A stretch of 64,000 nucleotides of DNA from contig NC_080680.1 of NCBI RefSeq assembly GCF_030445035.2, positions 93,377,157 to 93,441,156 on the forward strand. Direction: 5' to 3'. Each line of letters starts with the position of its first letter. Positions within the stretch are counted from its first letter, which is position 1. Under the pieces are notes generated by a model. The model was given only the letters and a program-made list of their open reading frames with translations. It was not told the origin of the DNA and did no database searches. The position numbers and the translations under genes are program-made. The stretch is from Dasypus novemcinctus. Taxonomy: Eukaryota; Chordata; Mammalia; Cingulata; Dasypodidae. Positions 54,830 to 64,000 of this stretch are shown in pieces.

Positions 54830-54965
54830 AGCTGACTACAGACATTTGTGCTGTCAACAGAATTGCAGAAAATGCAATTCGTGTTGTTAATGAGCAGCTT
54901 GTTTGGGTAAACAAACCAGGTGAGGTGAAAAAAGTGATGCTCTCCTGTAGGAAACACAAGTGAAC
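54830..54965. promoter_or_regulatory. Candidate regulatory element with forkhead and TAAT sites
   Basis: GTTGTTAATGAGCAGC is followed by TTTGGGTAAACAAACC (54,901-54,916), a strong forkhead (GTAAACA) match with a second overlapping AAACAAAC. The same stretch holds a 69-codon open frame (54,754-54,963), whose last third is not low complexity, but nothing marks it as an exon. Confidence 0.35.
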
Positions 54966-55518
54966 ATTAGCCAGATGGACAGCCGCGCGCTTCCACACTC
55001 TTCCTTTTCTGTGAGGCTCTGGGTGGCTGGAACGGACAGTCCCTGTGCTGCACAGGAGCTGGGGCTCTCTGCACACCTCCTGCCTGGCCTGGGCTTCCTC
55101 CCAAGGGAGAGGAGCCCCCTTCTACCCTGCACCGCTGTGAGCTTGGCACTGACTCACATCCTGCTGGGCCTTTACCTGATTTATCGTAAGTTCTCCCAGC
55201 ACCATGCAAGGTATGGGTTATGGAACCCATTTCTTAGGTTGGAAAACTGAGGCTCCAAGATGAGGTCTTCCCACTATCCCACATAGTTCTTTGCCCTTTT
55301 TTCCTTCTCTCTGCCCTCATTCATGCCTCCTTAGCCCCTCATAGTCTAATGTAAGAGTCTGTGGCTGCCACTCACCACCTCTTCCCTCAGACTGTGAGGC
55401 AGAGCAAAGTTTTAACTTCCCACAGAGGGGATGCCCCTCCTGTCTGGTCAAGATGGCACAGCTTCCTGAAAATTGTGCTGGTAGATCTTTGACCAGCTTC
55501 CCCATGACAACAAAGAGG

Positions 55519-55545
55519 GTGTATGTGTGTGTGTGTGTGTGTGCG
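55519..55545. repeat. (TG)n microsatellite
   Basis: About twelve TG dinucleotides, ending in TGCGCC. Confidence 0.9.
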
Positions 55546-55914
55546 CCTGTGAATGCATATCCAGCCATTCATTCCACAAGGAACTGACTTTTCTCTGGAA
55601 AATCAATTTGGGGGTGTTCACAGTCCTCTCATCACAAGCTGACTACACACTCTGTTTTGTTATCTTTATATCATTTAGGGAAACACACACACACGGATAT
55701 GTTTATATTTTACAAATGTGAATGATTTGGGTAATTGTAATAGCTAAATTTGTACCCTGTACAGACAGGCCTGGAAAAGGAAGGTTTGGGTTGTGGGCTC
55801 AAGTCTACATATGTTTCTGGCTCTCTCCATTGCTTAAGGGAAAAAAAAAACCAAACACATTACATTCATATGTTATAATGCCATGAGTTATTTTCCCCTT
55901 AGCATTCAAGGGTA

Positions 55915-56130
55915 AAGAGTCCATTAAGCTGTCATCAGCCACATTACCAGCAGGAGAAGTCGGGGCAGACAGTTTGGCTTTAGCTGCCTGGAGCACATGT
56001 GCTCTGCCCTAGGATGAATACTCTATGGTGTCCATGTGTGGTTTTGCCCGAGAAGCAGAAATCAATTACTCCGACTGCTATCGGAGAGATGATCTGGTTG
56101 GGGGCGCTTGCTGTGAATGCAACCACCTTT
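55915..56130. promoter_or_regulatory. Single-copy block with E-box palindrome and hairpin
   Basis: Perfect 14-bp palindrome GAGCACATGTGCTC at 55,991-56,004, holding two overlapping E-boxes (CACATG/CATGTG). About 65 bp on, CTCCGA-ctgcta-TCGGAG forms a 6-bp stem. A TCAATTACTCC TAAT site lies between. No repeat family recognised. Candidate regulatory element. Confidence 0.35.
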
Positions 56131-56370
56131 CATTATTGAACTCTTTATATGTAGTATAATATGTTTTTGGTTTTTTAACTATAGAAACACTGAGACTTAC
56201 AGTGAGAAAGAAACTGTGTCACAGAGCCAGGTGTATGCTGCAGTTTGAACCATGATCTCTCTGGCTTCAAACCCTATACACTTAGCCACTAGGTTATGCT
56301 GCCTCTCCTGCAAAAGTCTGTGTGACATATTCCATACAGATGGTCTATAGAATGAAGGCCTCCAGCTTTT

Positions 56371-56460
56371 TTTTTTTTTTTTTAGGAGGTACTGGGGATT
56401 GAACCTGGGACCTCGTACACGGGAAGCACACTCAACCACTGAGCTACACCTACAACCCAA
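56371..56460 (-). mobile_element. Short DAS-type (tRNA-like) SINE
   Basis: Reverse strand: GTGTAGCTCAGTGGTTGAGT (A-box region) and GGTTCAATCCC (B box, plus-strand 56,395-56,405) and CAGTACCTCC before poly(A). It has kept tRNA-like promoter boxes but is interrupted and ends in poly(A), so it is a SINE and not a tRNA gene. Inserted beside a reversed MIR (about 56,150-56,320). Confidence 0.9.
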
Positions 56461-56892
56461 AGCCCCAGTTTTTGAGGTACTGCTTATTACAGATCAGCCT
56501 CATGGATTATCTCATTTAATCTTCACCACAATCCTATAGGGCAAAGGCTTCTATTATCTTGATTTAAGAGTCCAGGAGACCCTTGCCTGAGAAATGGGAA
56601 GGGACTGGTCAAAGTCACCCAGTTCAAATGTGGTGGTTGTGTGTGAACACAAGGAGTTTGTTTTTTGCTTTGTTAAGCTGCCATCCAGCTAGCAATATAA
56701 GCCCAGAGGTAGAGGGGTTTCCACAGGCAGCTGCCTTTTCTGAATTCAGGTTAGTTTTCACTGAGCAGTTCAGATTTTTCCTTCAAGTAGGTGAAGTCTT
56801 TCCTTTGAATGAATCAATTACGTTCAAAAAGTAAAAAATAATTTATGCATATTAGCTAATGAGGATGCTGTTCAGGATATTTTTAGCCAAAC

Positions 56893-56936
56893 TGAGAGAG
56901 AGAGAGAGAGATAGTGAGACAGAGAGAGAGAGAGAG
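56893..56936. repeat. (GA)n microsatellite, interrupted
   Basis: GA repeats with an internal ATAGTGAGAC interruption. Confidence 0.9.
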
Positions 56937-56959
56937 GTGTGAGAATGGAGCTTGGTAGA

Positions 56960-57380
56960 AATTGTTTTGGAAGGAAAGGCAGCTTGGGAATCAGACAGCC
57001 CTTAGCTCAAGTCCCAGCTCTTACTACTTTTGGCTGACTGCTCTGGGGCAAGTCACCTCACCCCTCTAAACCTGTGTCTTCATAAATAGAACCAACCTTT
57101 TAGGGGTACTGTAGTATTGAGGATACTGTAAATAAAACACATGGTTAGTGGTCACCAATCGTACCTATGATAATTAGTATCTATCAAATATTTATTATTG
57201 CTGGGTTCTCAGTATTTACAGATGTAATCATTTTATGCTATCACCATCCTATAAGTAAGTACTAGCAGTATCTACACTTTCCAGAAGGGAAAGGCACAAA
57301 AAAGTTAAGTAATTTTCCCTAGCAGGGCCAGGATTCAACCCCAGGCAGGTGCACCCCTAACCACAATGTGATGCTACTGT
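56960..57380. mobile_element. Two adjacent MIRs in opposite orientation
   Basis: Plus-strand MIR to about 57,145 (CTCAAGTCCCAGCTCTTACT, GGGCAAGTCACCTCACCCCT). Minus-strand MIR from about 57,180 (CCAGAAGGGAAAGGCACAAA, GGCCAGGATTCAACCCCAGG). Confidence 0.8.
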
Positions 57381-57588
57381 TATTGATTCTAAATGACTTT
57401 CACCATCAGCAGGCAGAGTTCACAGCAGGTTGGGTCATCATTTTCAGGAGGTCAAGTCTCCTTTGGGAATTGCAGGAAGCCATCTACAATTAAAAACAAT
57501 TCTGTTACTAGACTGGGTCAGTGGATCTTCTCCTCCAAAGTCATTGCCACTCTGACCAGCAAAAACTGCCCAGATCTAGGTCAAAAAG

Positions 57589-57959
57589 AAGATTTGGCCC
57601 AATGGATAGGGCATCTGCCTACCACATGGGAGGTCCGCAGTTCAAACCCAGGGCCTCCTGACCCGTGTGATGAGCTGGCCCACGCGCAGCCCTGATGGAC
57701 GAAAGAAGTGCCCTGCCACACAGGGTTGTCCCCATAAGGAGAGCCACCCAGTGTGAAAAAAAGTGCAGCCTGCCCAGGAATGATGCCGCACACACGGAGA
57801 GCTGATGCAGCAAGATAATGCAACAAAAAGAAATACAGATTTTGGGTGCTGCTGACAAAAATACAAGCAGACACAGAAGAACACACAGCAAATGGACACA
57901 GAGAGCAGACAACTGGGGGGTGGGCAGGGAAGGGGAGAGAAATAAAAAAATAAAATAAA
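57589..57959 (+). mobile_element. DAS-type SINE (long form)
   Basis: Head GATTTGGCCCAATGGATAGG, AGGTCCGCAGTTCAAACCCA, body CAGCAAGATAATGCAACAAA and 3' phrase CAGCAAATGGACACAGAGAG. Diverged relative to the 29.8 and 37.1-kb copies. A short possible duplication GTCAAAAAG / GTGAAAAAG flanks it. Confidence 0.9.
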
Positions 57960-59103
57960 GTGAAAAAGCTAGGCTCTTAATCTCCAATTGAACACTAAGG
58001 CAAATCCATCATTTCACTGTCGTTCATTTTGTGTGCTTTGATTTGTAAAGTGGGAAAAATACTAGGATTAAGACTTTAGAATTCAACCAACAAAATTTTC
58101 TGCTCACAACTAAAACACTAAAATGGTTATGTGGAGAGTTAGCTTAGGAGAAGAGGTAGATGAAATAAATAAGGAAAAATAATTAGTGGGCACACATATG
58201 GGAAAAAAGTATAAAATAAGGAAATCTATTAAGGCATTCTAAGAGTAGAGAGTGGAATGGTGGCAGAGTCCTGCACACTCTCCAGCTGACTTTCAAAAGG
58301 GTTGAGGTAAATGGTGACCATCTTCAAAATGTAAGCAAAGAACTGAGAGCCCCTGGAGTTTAGGTCTGGGCCCTATGTACAAGGCTGGGCCAGTCAGGGG
58401 GAAGTGGGAGCAGCCCCAGAGCAGGCGATTGCCAGGGGTCCTAAAAACCACATTTTGTGGTTTGAGAAGAGCCAAGGTCATGAGTTGGGAAGACAACGTG
58501 TGCCTCAAATCCTAGAGGTGAGGAGAGGAAGAATGTGGAACAAATGGCAAGGTAGTGAGCCGGAGAGCCAGAGATCTGAGGAGCAGGGGCAAGGCAAGGG
58601 GATCAGAAGGCTGGTTAGGAACATAGAAGTCCTTTTACAGGGTGTCCATCAGGTATAAGTAAGCAAGGTGGCTGAAGAGGCCACATCAAGCCAGACTCTG
58701 TACTGTCTTATCTACAGATCCTTTTATTTATATCCAGACTCCCAGGGCCAAGCATGAGGCACCAAGCACATAATAAGCCTACTGGCAGTGTTTGCCGAAT
58801 GTTACACAACAGGGCAGAGGACAGGGGCTGGACCTCAGCTGGGAGCAAGAAAGAGTCCTAAGCACAGGACCTGGGACTAGGAGGGATTTGGTAAATGAAT
58901 GAATGGATGGTGGATGACAGGCAACTTGGATGTCCATGTACTAACCATGCTCAGCCAAATGCACTGACTGTGTTATGAAGCCAGCAGGCAGGTACAGGTC
59001 CGGGAGCTGGAGGCAGGTGAAACTTGGGGGAGGAGCAGGCAGCTTGCTGAGGCCCTTATAAATGCTAATGAAATTCAATTCCTATTGGCATCTAAGTAAG
59101 GCT
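57960..59103. other. Intergenic; L2 trace only
   Basis: An L2-like end is visible at about 58,700-58,805 (ATCCTTTTATTTATATCCAG, AAGCACATAATAAGCCTACT). Otherwise no gene or repeat recognised. Confidence 0.45.
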
Positions 59104-59310
59104 TGAATCAGTGTTTCCCCAGTCTGGCTGTGGATCTGCATCACTTGTGGAGCTTGTTAAAACACAGTGTCTGATCTTGCTTCTGAATGAGAATTTCAAG
59201 GATTGGGACACTGGACTCTATATTACAAACAAGCATCACTGGTGATGCTGATACACAAAGCTAATTGTGGGCCCCAAGGCCTTAAACCATCAGTTCTCAT
59301 TGGCGTTTCT
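59104..59310 (+). mobile_element. MER5-type hAT DNA transposon remnant
   Basis: TCAGTGTTTCCCCAGTCTGG, CTGCATCACTTGTGGAGCTT and a terminal CTTAAACCATCAGTTCTCAT, with GGTGATGCTGATACACAAAG between, follow the MER5 order. Diverged. Confidence 0.7.
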
Positions 59311-59359
59311 TAGAATTTGGCCTTTATTTGGTTGGTTGTTGTTAAGAAAACTGTCTTTG

Positions 59360-59580
59360 TGAGCTATAACAGTTAACATTGAGCCAAGACCAAATGCAAG
59401 GGTAATTTATGTACTTCTCATGTATTAGTACATTTAATTCTCATGTTGATCCTATCAGGAAGGTATTATTATGACCATTTTATAAATGAGGAAATTGAAT
59501 TGGAGAGAGGTTAATAATTTGCCGAAGGTCACACAGTCAGGCAATCTGATTCCAGAGCCCATGCTCTGCACTTCCACAGG
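59360..59580 (-). mobile_element. MIR SINE, reverse orientation
   Basis: CATTTTATAAATGAGGAAAT, TTGCCGAAGGTCACACAGTC, TGATTCCAGAGCCCATGCTC. A forward MIR follows at about 59,765-59,895. Confidence 0.85.
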
Positions 59581-59901
59581 AAAAGACAAGAACATCATTT
59601 AAAACATATATATATAGCCAGGAGAGGACTGCAAAGGAATAACATACTTTTACTTGCTTTGTACTTTTTAATAATAGAAAGTTATCACCAAGAAAATTAA
59701 TGTTTGATGAATTAAAGAATAAATCAGCAAGATAAAAATCATTGTATCTTAGGGAGCTAACAAATGAACCCACAATTAGGAGTTAGGTGATCAGGGCTGA
59801 TGCCTGGCTCTGTCATTTACTGACTCTTTGATCTCAGGTTAAGTCACTTAATCCCTCAATATATCTGCTTCTTGACTTTTAAAGCAAGGGCACTAGGTCC
59901 T

Positions 59902-60547
59902 TGTATTAGTGAGCCAAAGGGGTGCTTATGCAAAATACCAGTAATTGGTTGGTTTTTATAAAGGGTATTTATTTGGGGTAGGAGCTTACAGATATCAGGC
60001 CGTAAGCATGAGTTACTTCTCTCACCAAAGTCTATTTTCATGTATTGGAGCAAGATGGCTGCTGACATTTGCGAGGGTTCAGGCTTCCTGGGTTCCTCTC
60101 TTTCAGGGTCTTGCTTCTCTCTGGGTTCAGAGTTCCTCTCTTCCCAGGGCTTGCTTCTTCCTGGGTTCAGGTTTCCTCTCTTCCTGGGGCTTGCTTCTGT
60201 TTTCTCTGTGAGCTTACTTCCTGGGGCTCCAGCTTAAGGTTTCAGCATCAAACTCCAATATCAAAACTCCAACATCAAAAAACCTCAACTCTGTCCTTTG
60301 CCATGTCTTTTATCTGTGAGTCCCCACCCCTTGTGACGTGGCCCATTCAAAGCCCTAATCATAACTCCAACATCAAAAAACCTCAACTCTGTCCTTTGCC
60401 ATGTCTTTTATCTGTGAGTCCCCACCCCTTGTGATGTGGCCCATTCAAAGCCCTAATCATAACTTAATTCATGCCCAGGTACAGAGCAGATTACAAACAT
60501 AATCCAATATCTATTTTTGGAATTCATAACCATATCAAACTGCTATA
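59902..60547 (-). mobile_element. Solo LTR, MaLR-like, xenarthran type
   Basis: The element begins TGTATTAGTGAGCC and ends AACCATATCAAACTGCTATA, so in reverse it has the AGTTTGATATGGTT start typical of MaLR/THE-like LTRs. A perfect 5-bp duplication GTCCT flanks it (59,897-59,901 and 60,548-60,552), as expected for LTR integration. Only the LTR is present, with no internal region. It contains three 40-bp-scale TTCCTCTCTTCC...GCTTGCTTCT units and a 98-bp tandem duplication. Confidence 0.82.
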
Positions 60548-60840
60548 GTCCTCCTGATTATTGACTTGGAATTTTTAAAAAAAGTCATTTAGCTAAATTA
60601 AAATTAAATTTAAGAGAGAACCAGCAAGATGGTGGCAGAGTAAGGAGCTCCTAGAGTCAAGCTTCTGCTACAGGGCAGTTAGCAAACACCCAAAGCTCTC
60701 TGGAGCTAGCTGAAGCACCTGTTTCAGACCAGAAGACCAGAAGAGCATCCTGCAACTCCTCCTTGAAGGAGTGGAAGGAGGAGACTGCCCATCTGCAGAG
60801 AAGACTTGTGAATACAGCACTCCATGCCTCAGAGGCACAA

Positions 60841-61642
60841 GCCACCTCGGGAGCTCTTCTGTGGCTGGAATTGAAAGCTCCACTTCCCCAAAATGGGGGA
60901 GGAAGAGACAGACTGGCACCAATTTCAGCTACTAATGAGTAAATTCAGCGGGCTACAGTATAATCCTGCGAACAGCTCAAGTTTGAGTTTGTCTAAGTCA
61001 GAGAGAGGCTGGGAGCTGCCATCTTAACTCAGCACCTGGCACAAGGGGAAGTGGGGCGGACTGAAAATCCCAGTGCTGGTGGAGACCGGCTTCTTTCCAT
61101 CCAGATCATATTGCAGTTCTAGCCTAGGCCCTAGTGCCATCTCCAGCAGGGAGGAAGCTGCGGGGACCTGCGCCAGTCTCTCCAGGAAATTACCACCTAA
61201 GCCATGGAGGCCTGTGACGATCTCCTACTCTGGCAACACGAGCCACCTCAGGAGCTCTTCTGTGGCTGGAATTGGAAACTCCATTTCCCAGAAACAGGGG
61301 AGGAGGAGACAGTTGGCTGCTGATCTTGGCCACTGATTGATAGACTTGGCTGGCTAAGAGATAACCCTGGGAACAGCTGGGGTGTGAACCAGCCCAAGTC
61401 AGAAAGAGGCCAGTAGCCGCCATTTTGACTCTGCCCCAGCCTAAGGGGAAACCGGGTTGACTGAAACTCTCAGTGTTGGCAGGAACCAGTTTCTTTCACA
61501 CAGATCAGCCTGCAGCCCCTAGCCTAGGCTTCAGCCCCGCCTCTGGCAGGGAGGAGGCTGAGGATTGCACCAGCCTATATAGGAAACTGCAGGTAACTCT
61601 GGCTGGCAAAGACTGAAAATCAGAAGTCTACCAGGGCAACTG
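60841..61642 (+). repeat. Two tandem 5'UTR monomers of the L1
   Basis: GCCACCTCGGGAGCTCTTCT (60,841) recurs as GCCACCTCAGGAGCTCTTCT (61,242), a period of 401 bp. Parallel matches continue: GCCATCTTAACTC / GCCATTTTGACTC, GGCTTCTTTCCATCCAGATCA / AGTTTCTTTCACACAGATCA, and CAGGGAGGAAGCTG / CAGGGAGGAGGCTG. Confidence 0.88.
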
Positions 61643-61931
61643 TGGTCATCTTGGACCCGCACTGCATAGATTGCTGCCCACACCTGCAGCTCCATCCCTG
61701 CCCCAGGCAGGAGAAAAAGGAATGTGATGCTTCATCAGTCTCCCTGGGCAACTACAGTCTAGGCCTGCACTTGGATTATTTCACATAGCTGTGACTCTGT
61801 CCCTATCCCTGGCAAAGGAGAAAGTTGGAAGAAGCTACATTGGTCCCTGGCATAATGAGGGCAGCTTAAGCTCCACAGCTTACAGCACCAACCATATTCT
61901 TGGCTCCTATTGTACAACCAGCAAGGGAGAA

Positions 61932-62822
61932 ATGATAGGAAGCCCTAAACTAAAGAGAAAAACTGCACCCAGAATAAACACTCTAGTAAGCCAGATGCGA
62001 AGAAACCAACAAAAAATTATAATCCACACCAAGAATCAGGAAGATATGGCCCAGTTAAAGGAAAAAGATAAGCCTCCAGATGACATAAAGGAGTTGAGAC
62101 AACTAATTATAGATGTTCAAACAAATCTCCTTAATAAATTCAATGAGATGGCTAAAGAGATTAAGGATATTAAAAAGACACTGGATGAGCACAAAGAAGA
62201 ATTTGAAAGCATACATAGAAAAATAGCAGACCCTGTGGAAATGAAAAGCACAATCAACGAAATTAGAAAAAAAACATTGGAATCATATAACAGCAGATTT
62301 GAGGAGGGAGAAGAAAGGATTAGTGAGCTTGAAGAAATGGCCTCTGAAAGTGAACATACAAAAGATGAAGAAAAGAATGGAAAAAATTGAACAAGGTCTC
62401 AGGGAACTAAATGACAGCAAAAGGCATGCAAATATATGTGTCATGGGTGTCCCAGAAGGAGAAGAGTAGGGAAAAGGGGCAGAAGGAATATCTGAAGAAA
62501 TAATGGTAGAAAATTTCCCAACCCTATTGAAGGACATAGATATCCATGTCCAAGAAGTACAATGTACTCCCATAAAAAAAATCCAAATAGACCAACTTCG
62601 AGACACATGTGCATCAGAATGTCAAAGGCCAAAGGCAAAGTGAGAATTCTGAGAAGAGCAAGAGAAAAGCAGTGCATAACATATAAGGGATATCCAATAA
62701 GATTAAGTGCTGATTTTTCACCAGAAACCATAGCGACAAGAAGACAATGGTCTGATATATTTAAGATACTACAAGAGAAAAACTTCCAGCCAAGAATCTT
62801 TATATCCAGCAAGACTGTCTTT
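61932..62822 (+). pseudogene. L1 ORF1 (RNA-binding chaperone protein), broken
   Basis: ORF1p coats L1 RNA as a trimer. The likely start is the ATG at 61,932 (MIGSPKLKRK), in frame with a longer upstream frame. The first 150 or so codons, to a stop at 62,388, show the charged heptad-like coiled coil (for example KEIKDIKKTLDEHKEEFESI). The conserved C-terminal half reappears in another frame at 62,562-62,831, with YKGYPIRLSADFS and WSDIFKILQEKN. Between them there are frameshifts near 62,350 and 62,600 and an in-frame stop near 62,466, so no complete protein can be made. Confidence 0.85.
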
Positions 62823-63049
62823 CAAAACTGAGGGCGAAAGTAGAATATTCACAGATAAACAGAAACTGAGAGAATTTCTAAGCAAGACCAGATTTTCAGG
62901 AAATACTAAAGGGTGTGCTAGAGCCTGAAAAGAAAACAGGAGAGATGGGCCTGAAAGAGAGTCTAGAAATGAAGATTATATCAATAAAAGTAACTAAAAG
63001 TTTCAAAAGAGTGGGGAAAATAAGATATGACAGATAAAATTCAAATAGT

Positions 63050-63712
63050 CAGGAATAAACTTTACCAATAACCTAAAGCACTTGTATTCAGAAAACTGCA
63101 ACTCAATGTTAAAACAAAAAAATAACTGGAAGAACATTCCATTCCATACTCATGGATTAGAAGACTAAATATCATCAAGATGTCAATTCTACTCAAATTG
63201 ATATACAGATTTAATGCAATCCCAATAAAAATTCTACCAGCATTAAAGAAAAAATTGAAAACACGATCATTAAATTTATTTGAGAGGTTAAGGAGTCCTG
63301 AATAGCCAGAAACATCATAAAAAGGAAAAGTGAACCCTCATCTCCAGACTTTAAATCATAATACCTACCTATAGTGGTAAAAACAGCATTGTACTGGCCT
63401 AAAGAAAGACACAATAGACCAATGGATCCAAATTTATGGTCCAGAAACAGCCCCTCACAGGTATGGTCAAGTGATTTTTTGACTAGCCTGTCAAACTCAC
63501 ATAGCTCGGGCAGAACAATCCATTCAACAAAAGGTGCTGAAAGAATTGGACATCCAAAGCTGAAAGAAGGAAAGAGGACCCCTAACTCACACCTTATCCA
63601 AAAATTAACTCAAAATGGATCAAAAAACTTAAAATAGAAGCAAGAACCATAAAACTTCTAGAAGAAATTGTAGGAAAATATTTTCAAGACCTGGTGGTAC
63701 GTGGTGGATTCT
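63050..63712 (+). pseudogene. L1 ORF2 C-terminal slice, broken
   Basis: ORF2p normally carries an endonuclease and a reverse transcriptase. Here only text downstream of the reverse transcriptase catalytic core is left, recognisable by [20 protein letters not shown] from about 63,160 and the following [12 protein letters not shown]. The endonuclease and most of the reverse transcriptase are absent. Several stops interrupt the remainder (for example TAG at about 63,303). Confidence 0.8.
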
Positions 63713-64000
63713 TAAAGGAGATAAGAGAAGGACTGAGTGGACTACTGATGTTTAATGTATGTAGAAGTTTTAATTAGCTGTACTGTAAAAGTGTGGAAAT
63801 GTATAGAGTAGATGGTAACACACAGTGAGTAACAGCTAGTTTATAAAAGGGGTTATGACTGAAAAATGGTAGTCTAGTTATGTAAATGCCAATTGACAGA
63901 ATGCTAGAGAATAATCTAGGAACTGGATAGCACAGTAAACCAAGAGGTGGATGAGAATTGTGGTTGATGCAAGAGTGCCCTTTGTTAGCTAGAACAAATG
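63713..64000 (+). other. L1 3'UTR (cut by window end)
   Basis: GAGAAGGACTGAGTGGACTA onward, including TAGTCTAGTTATGTAAATGC, GGATAGCACAGTAAACCAAG and CCCTTTGTTAGCTAGAACAA. From memory this is the text of xenarthran L1 3'UTRs. No ORF. Confidence 0.7.

Larger units (their letters stand above)
60613..64000 (+). mobile_element. L1 LINE, internally deleted, runs off the window end
   Basis: Starts AGAGAGAACCAGCAAGATGG, a usual L1 5' end, and passes through a monomeric 5'UTR, a broken ORF1, a slice of ORF2 and a 3'UTR that is cut by the window edge. A full L1 is about 6-7 kb; this one reaches its 3'UTR after 3.1 kb, so about 3 kb is absent. Junctions are near 63,035-63,060 and 63,710. Dead copy: both reading frames are disrupted. 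Confidence 0.9.

Noticed and set aside
56371..56460. tRNA gene (also at 34,386-34,485 and 51,262-51,345)
   Set aside because: A and B boxes are present but the cloverleaf is not kept cleanly, each copy ends in a poly(A)-like tail or its remnant and is in several dispersed copies. These are tRNA-derived SINEs.
61791..61931. Using the first ATG of the longer frame as L1 ORF1 start
   Set aside because: The protein text before the ATG at 61,932 derives from the 5'UTR and lacks ORF1-like features; ORF1 of L1s normally begins close to the coiled coil.
60000..64000. Window end as the start of the neighbouring gene (DENND1A expected from human order)
   Set aside because: The sequence is solo LTR and L1 only; no exon of any host gene is seen.

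Overview
This window is mammalian nuclear DNA, almost certainly from a xenarthran (armadillo, sloth or anteater). Two observations support that. First, the only confident protein-coding sequence is two spliced exons of a LIM-homeodomain gene whose residues match vertebrate LHX2. Second, the young interspersed repeats are tRNA-derived SINEs of the DAS type, a xenarthran family, together with L1 elements of a matching lineage. I cannot tell from the sequence which xenarthran it is. No bacterial genes, operons or CRISPR arrays are present; nearly all open reading frames in the window are chance frames in CpG islands, repeats or simple sequence.

Layout. Positions 1-3,500 hold the 5' end of LHX2 on the minus strand: part of intron 2, exon 2 (811-1013, first LIM zinc finger), intron 1, exon 1 (2509-2628, start codon at 2628), then a GC-rich leader and promoter with a striking 140-bp GGA/TCC tract. 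The remaining exons lie off the low-coordinate end. From about 3.5 to 23 kb is upstream flank with no young retroelement. It holds two further CpG-rich blocks (5.93-6.48 kb and 14.56-15.48 kb) and several AT-rich, homeodomain-motif-rich blocks (about 6.5-6.9, 8.6-9.0, 10.4-10.8 and 18.6-18.9 kb) that look like conserved non-coding regulatory elements. This is what is expected beside a dosage-sensitive developmental regulator.

From 23.4 kb to the end the character changes to gene-free intergenic DNA packed with repeats of all ages: MIR and L2 remnants, MER5-type DNA transposon fossils, MaLR-type LTRs, old L1 3' ends and at least eleven DAS SINEs, several with clean target-site duplications. 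The best single find is at 23.4-24.1 kb: a DAS SINE whose tail carries a chimeric retrocopy made of the first 49 nt of U2 snRNA joined to an L1-like 3' end, with a perfect 15-bp target-site duplication. Also notable are a DAS SINE swollen by an internal minisatellite (49.4-50.0 kb), a solo MaLR-like LTR with a 5-bp duplication and an internal 98-bp tandem duplication (59.9-60.5 kb), and an L1 at 60.6-64.0 kb with two 401-bp 5'UTR monomers, a broken ORF1 and most of ORF2 missing.

In human the upstream neighbour of LHX2 is DENND1A; no exon of it is recognisable here, so the window probably ends inside the intergenic interval. I found no convincing new biochemical system. The value of the window lies in LHX2 upstream regulatory sequence and in lineage-specific retrotransposon events.
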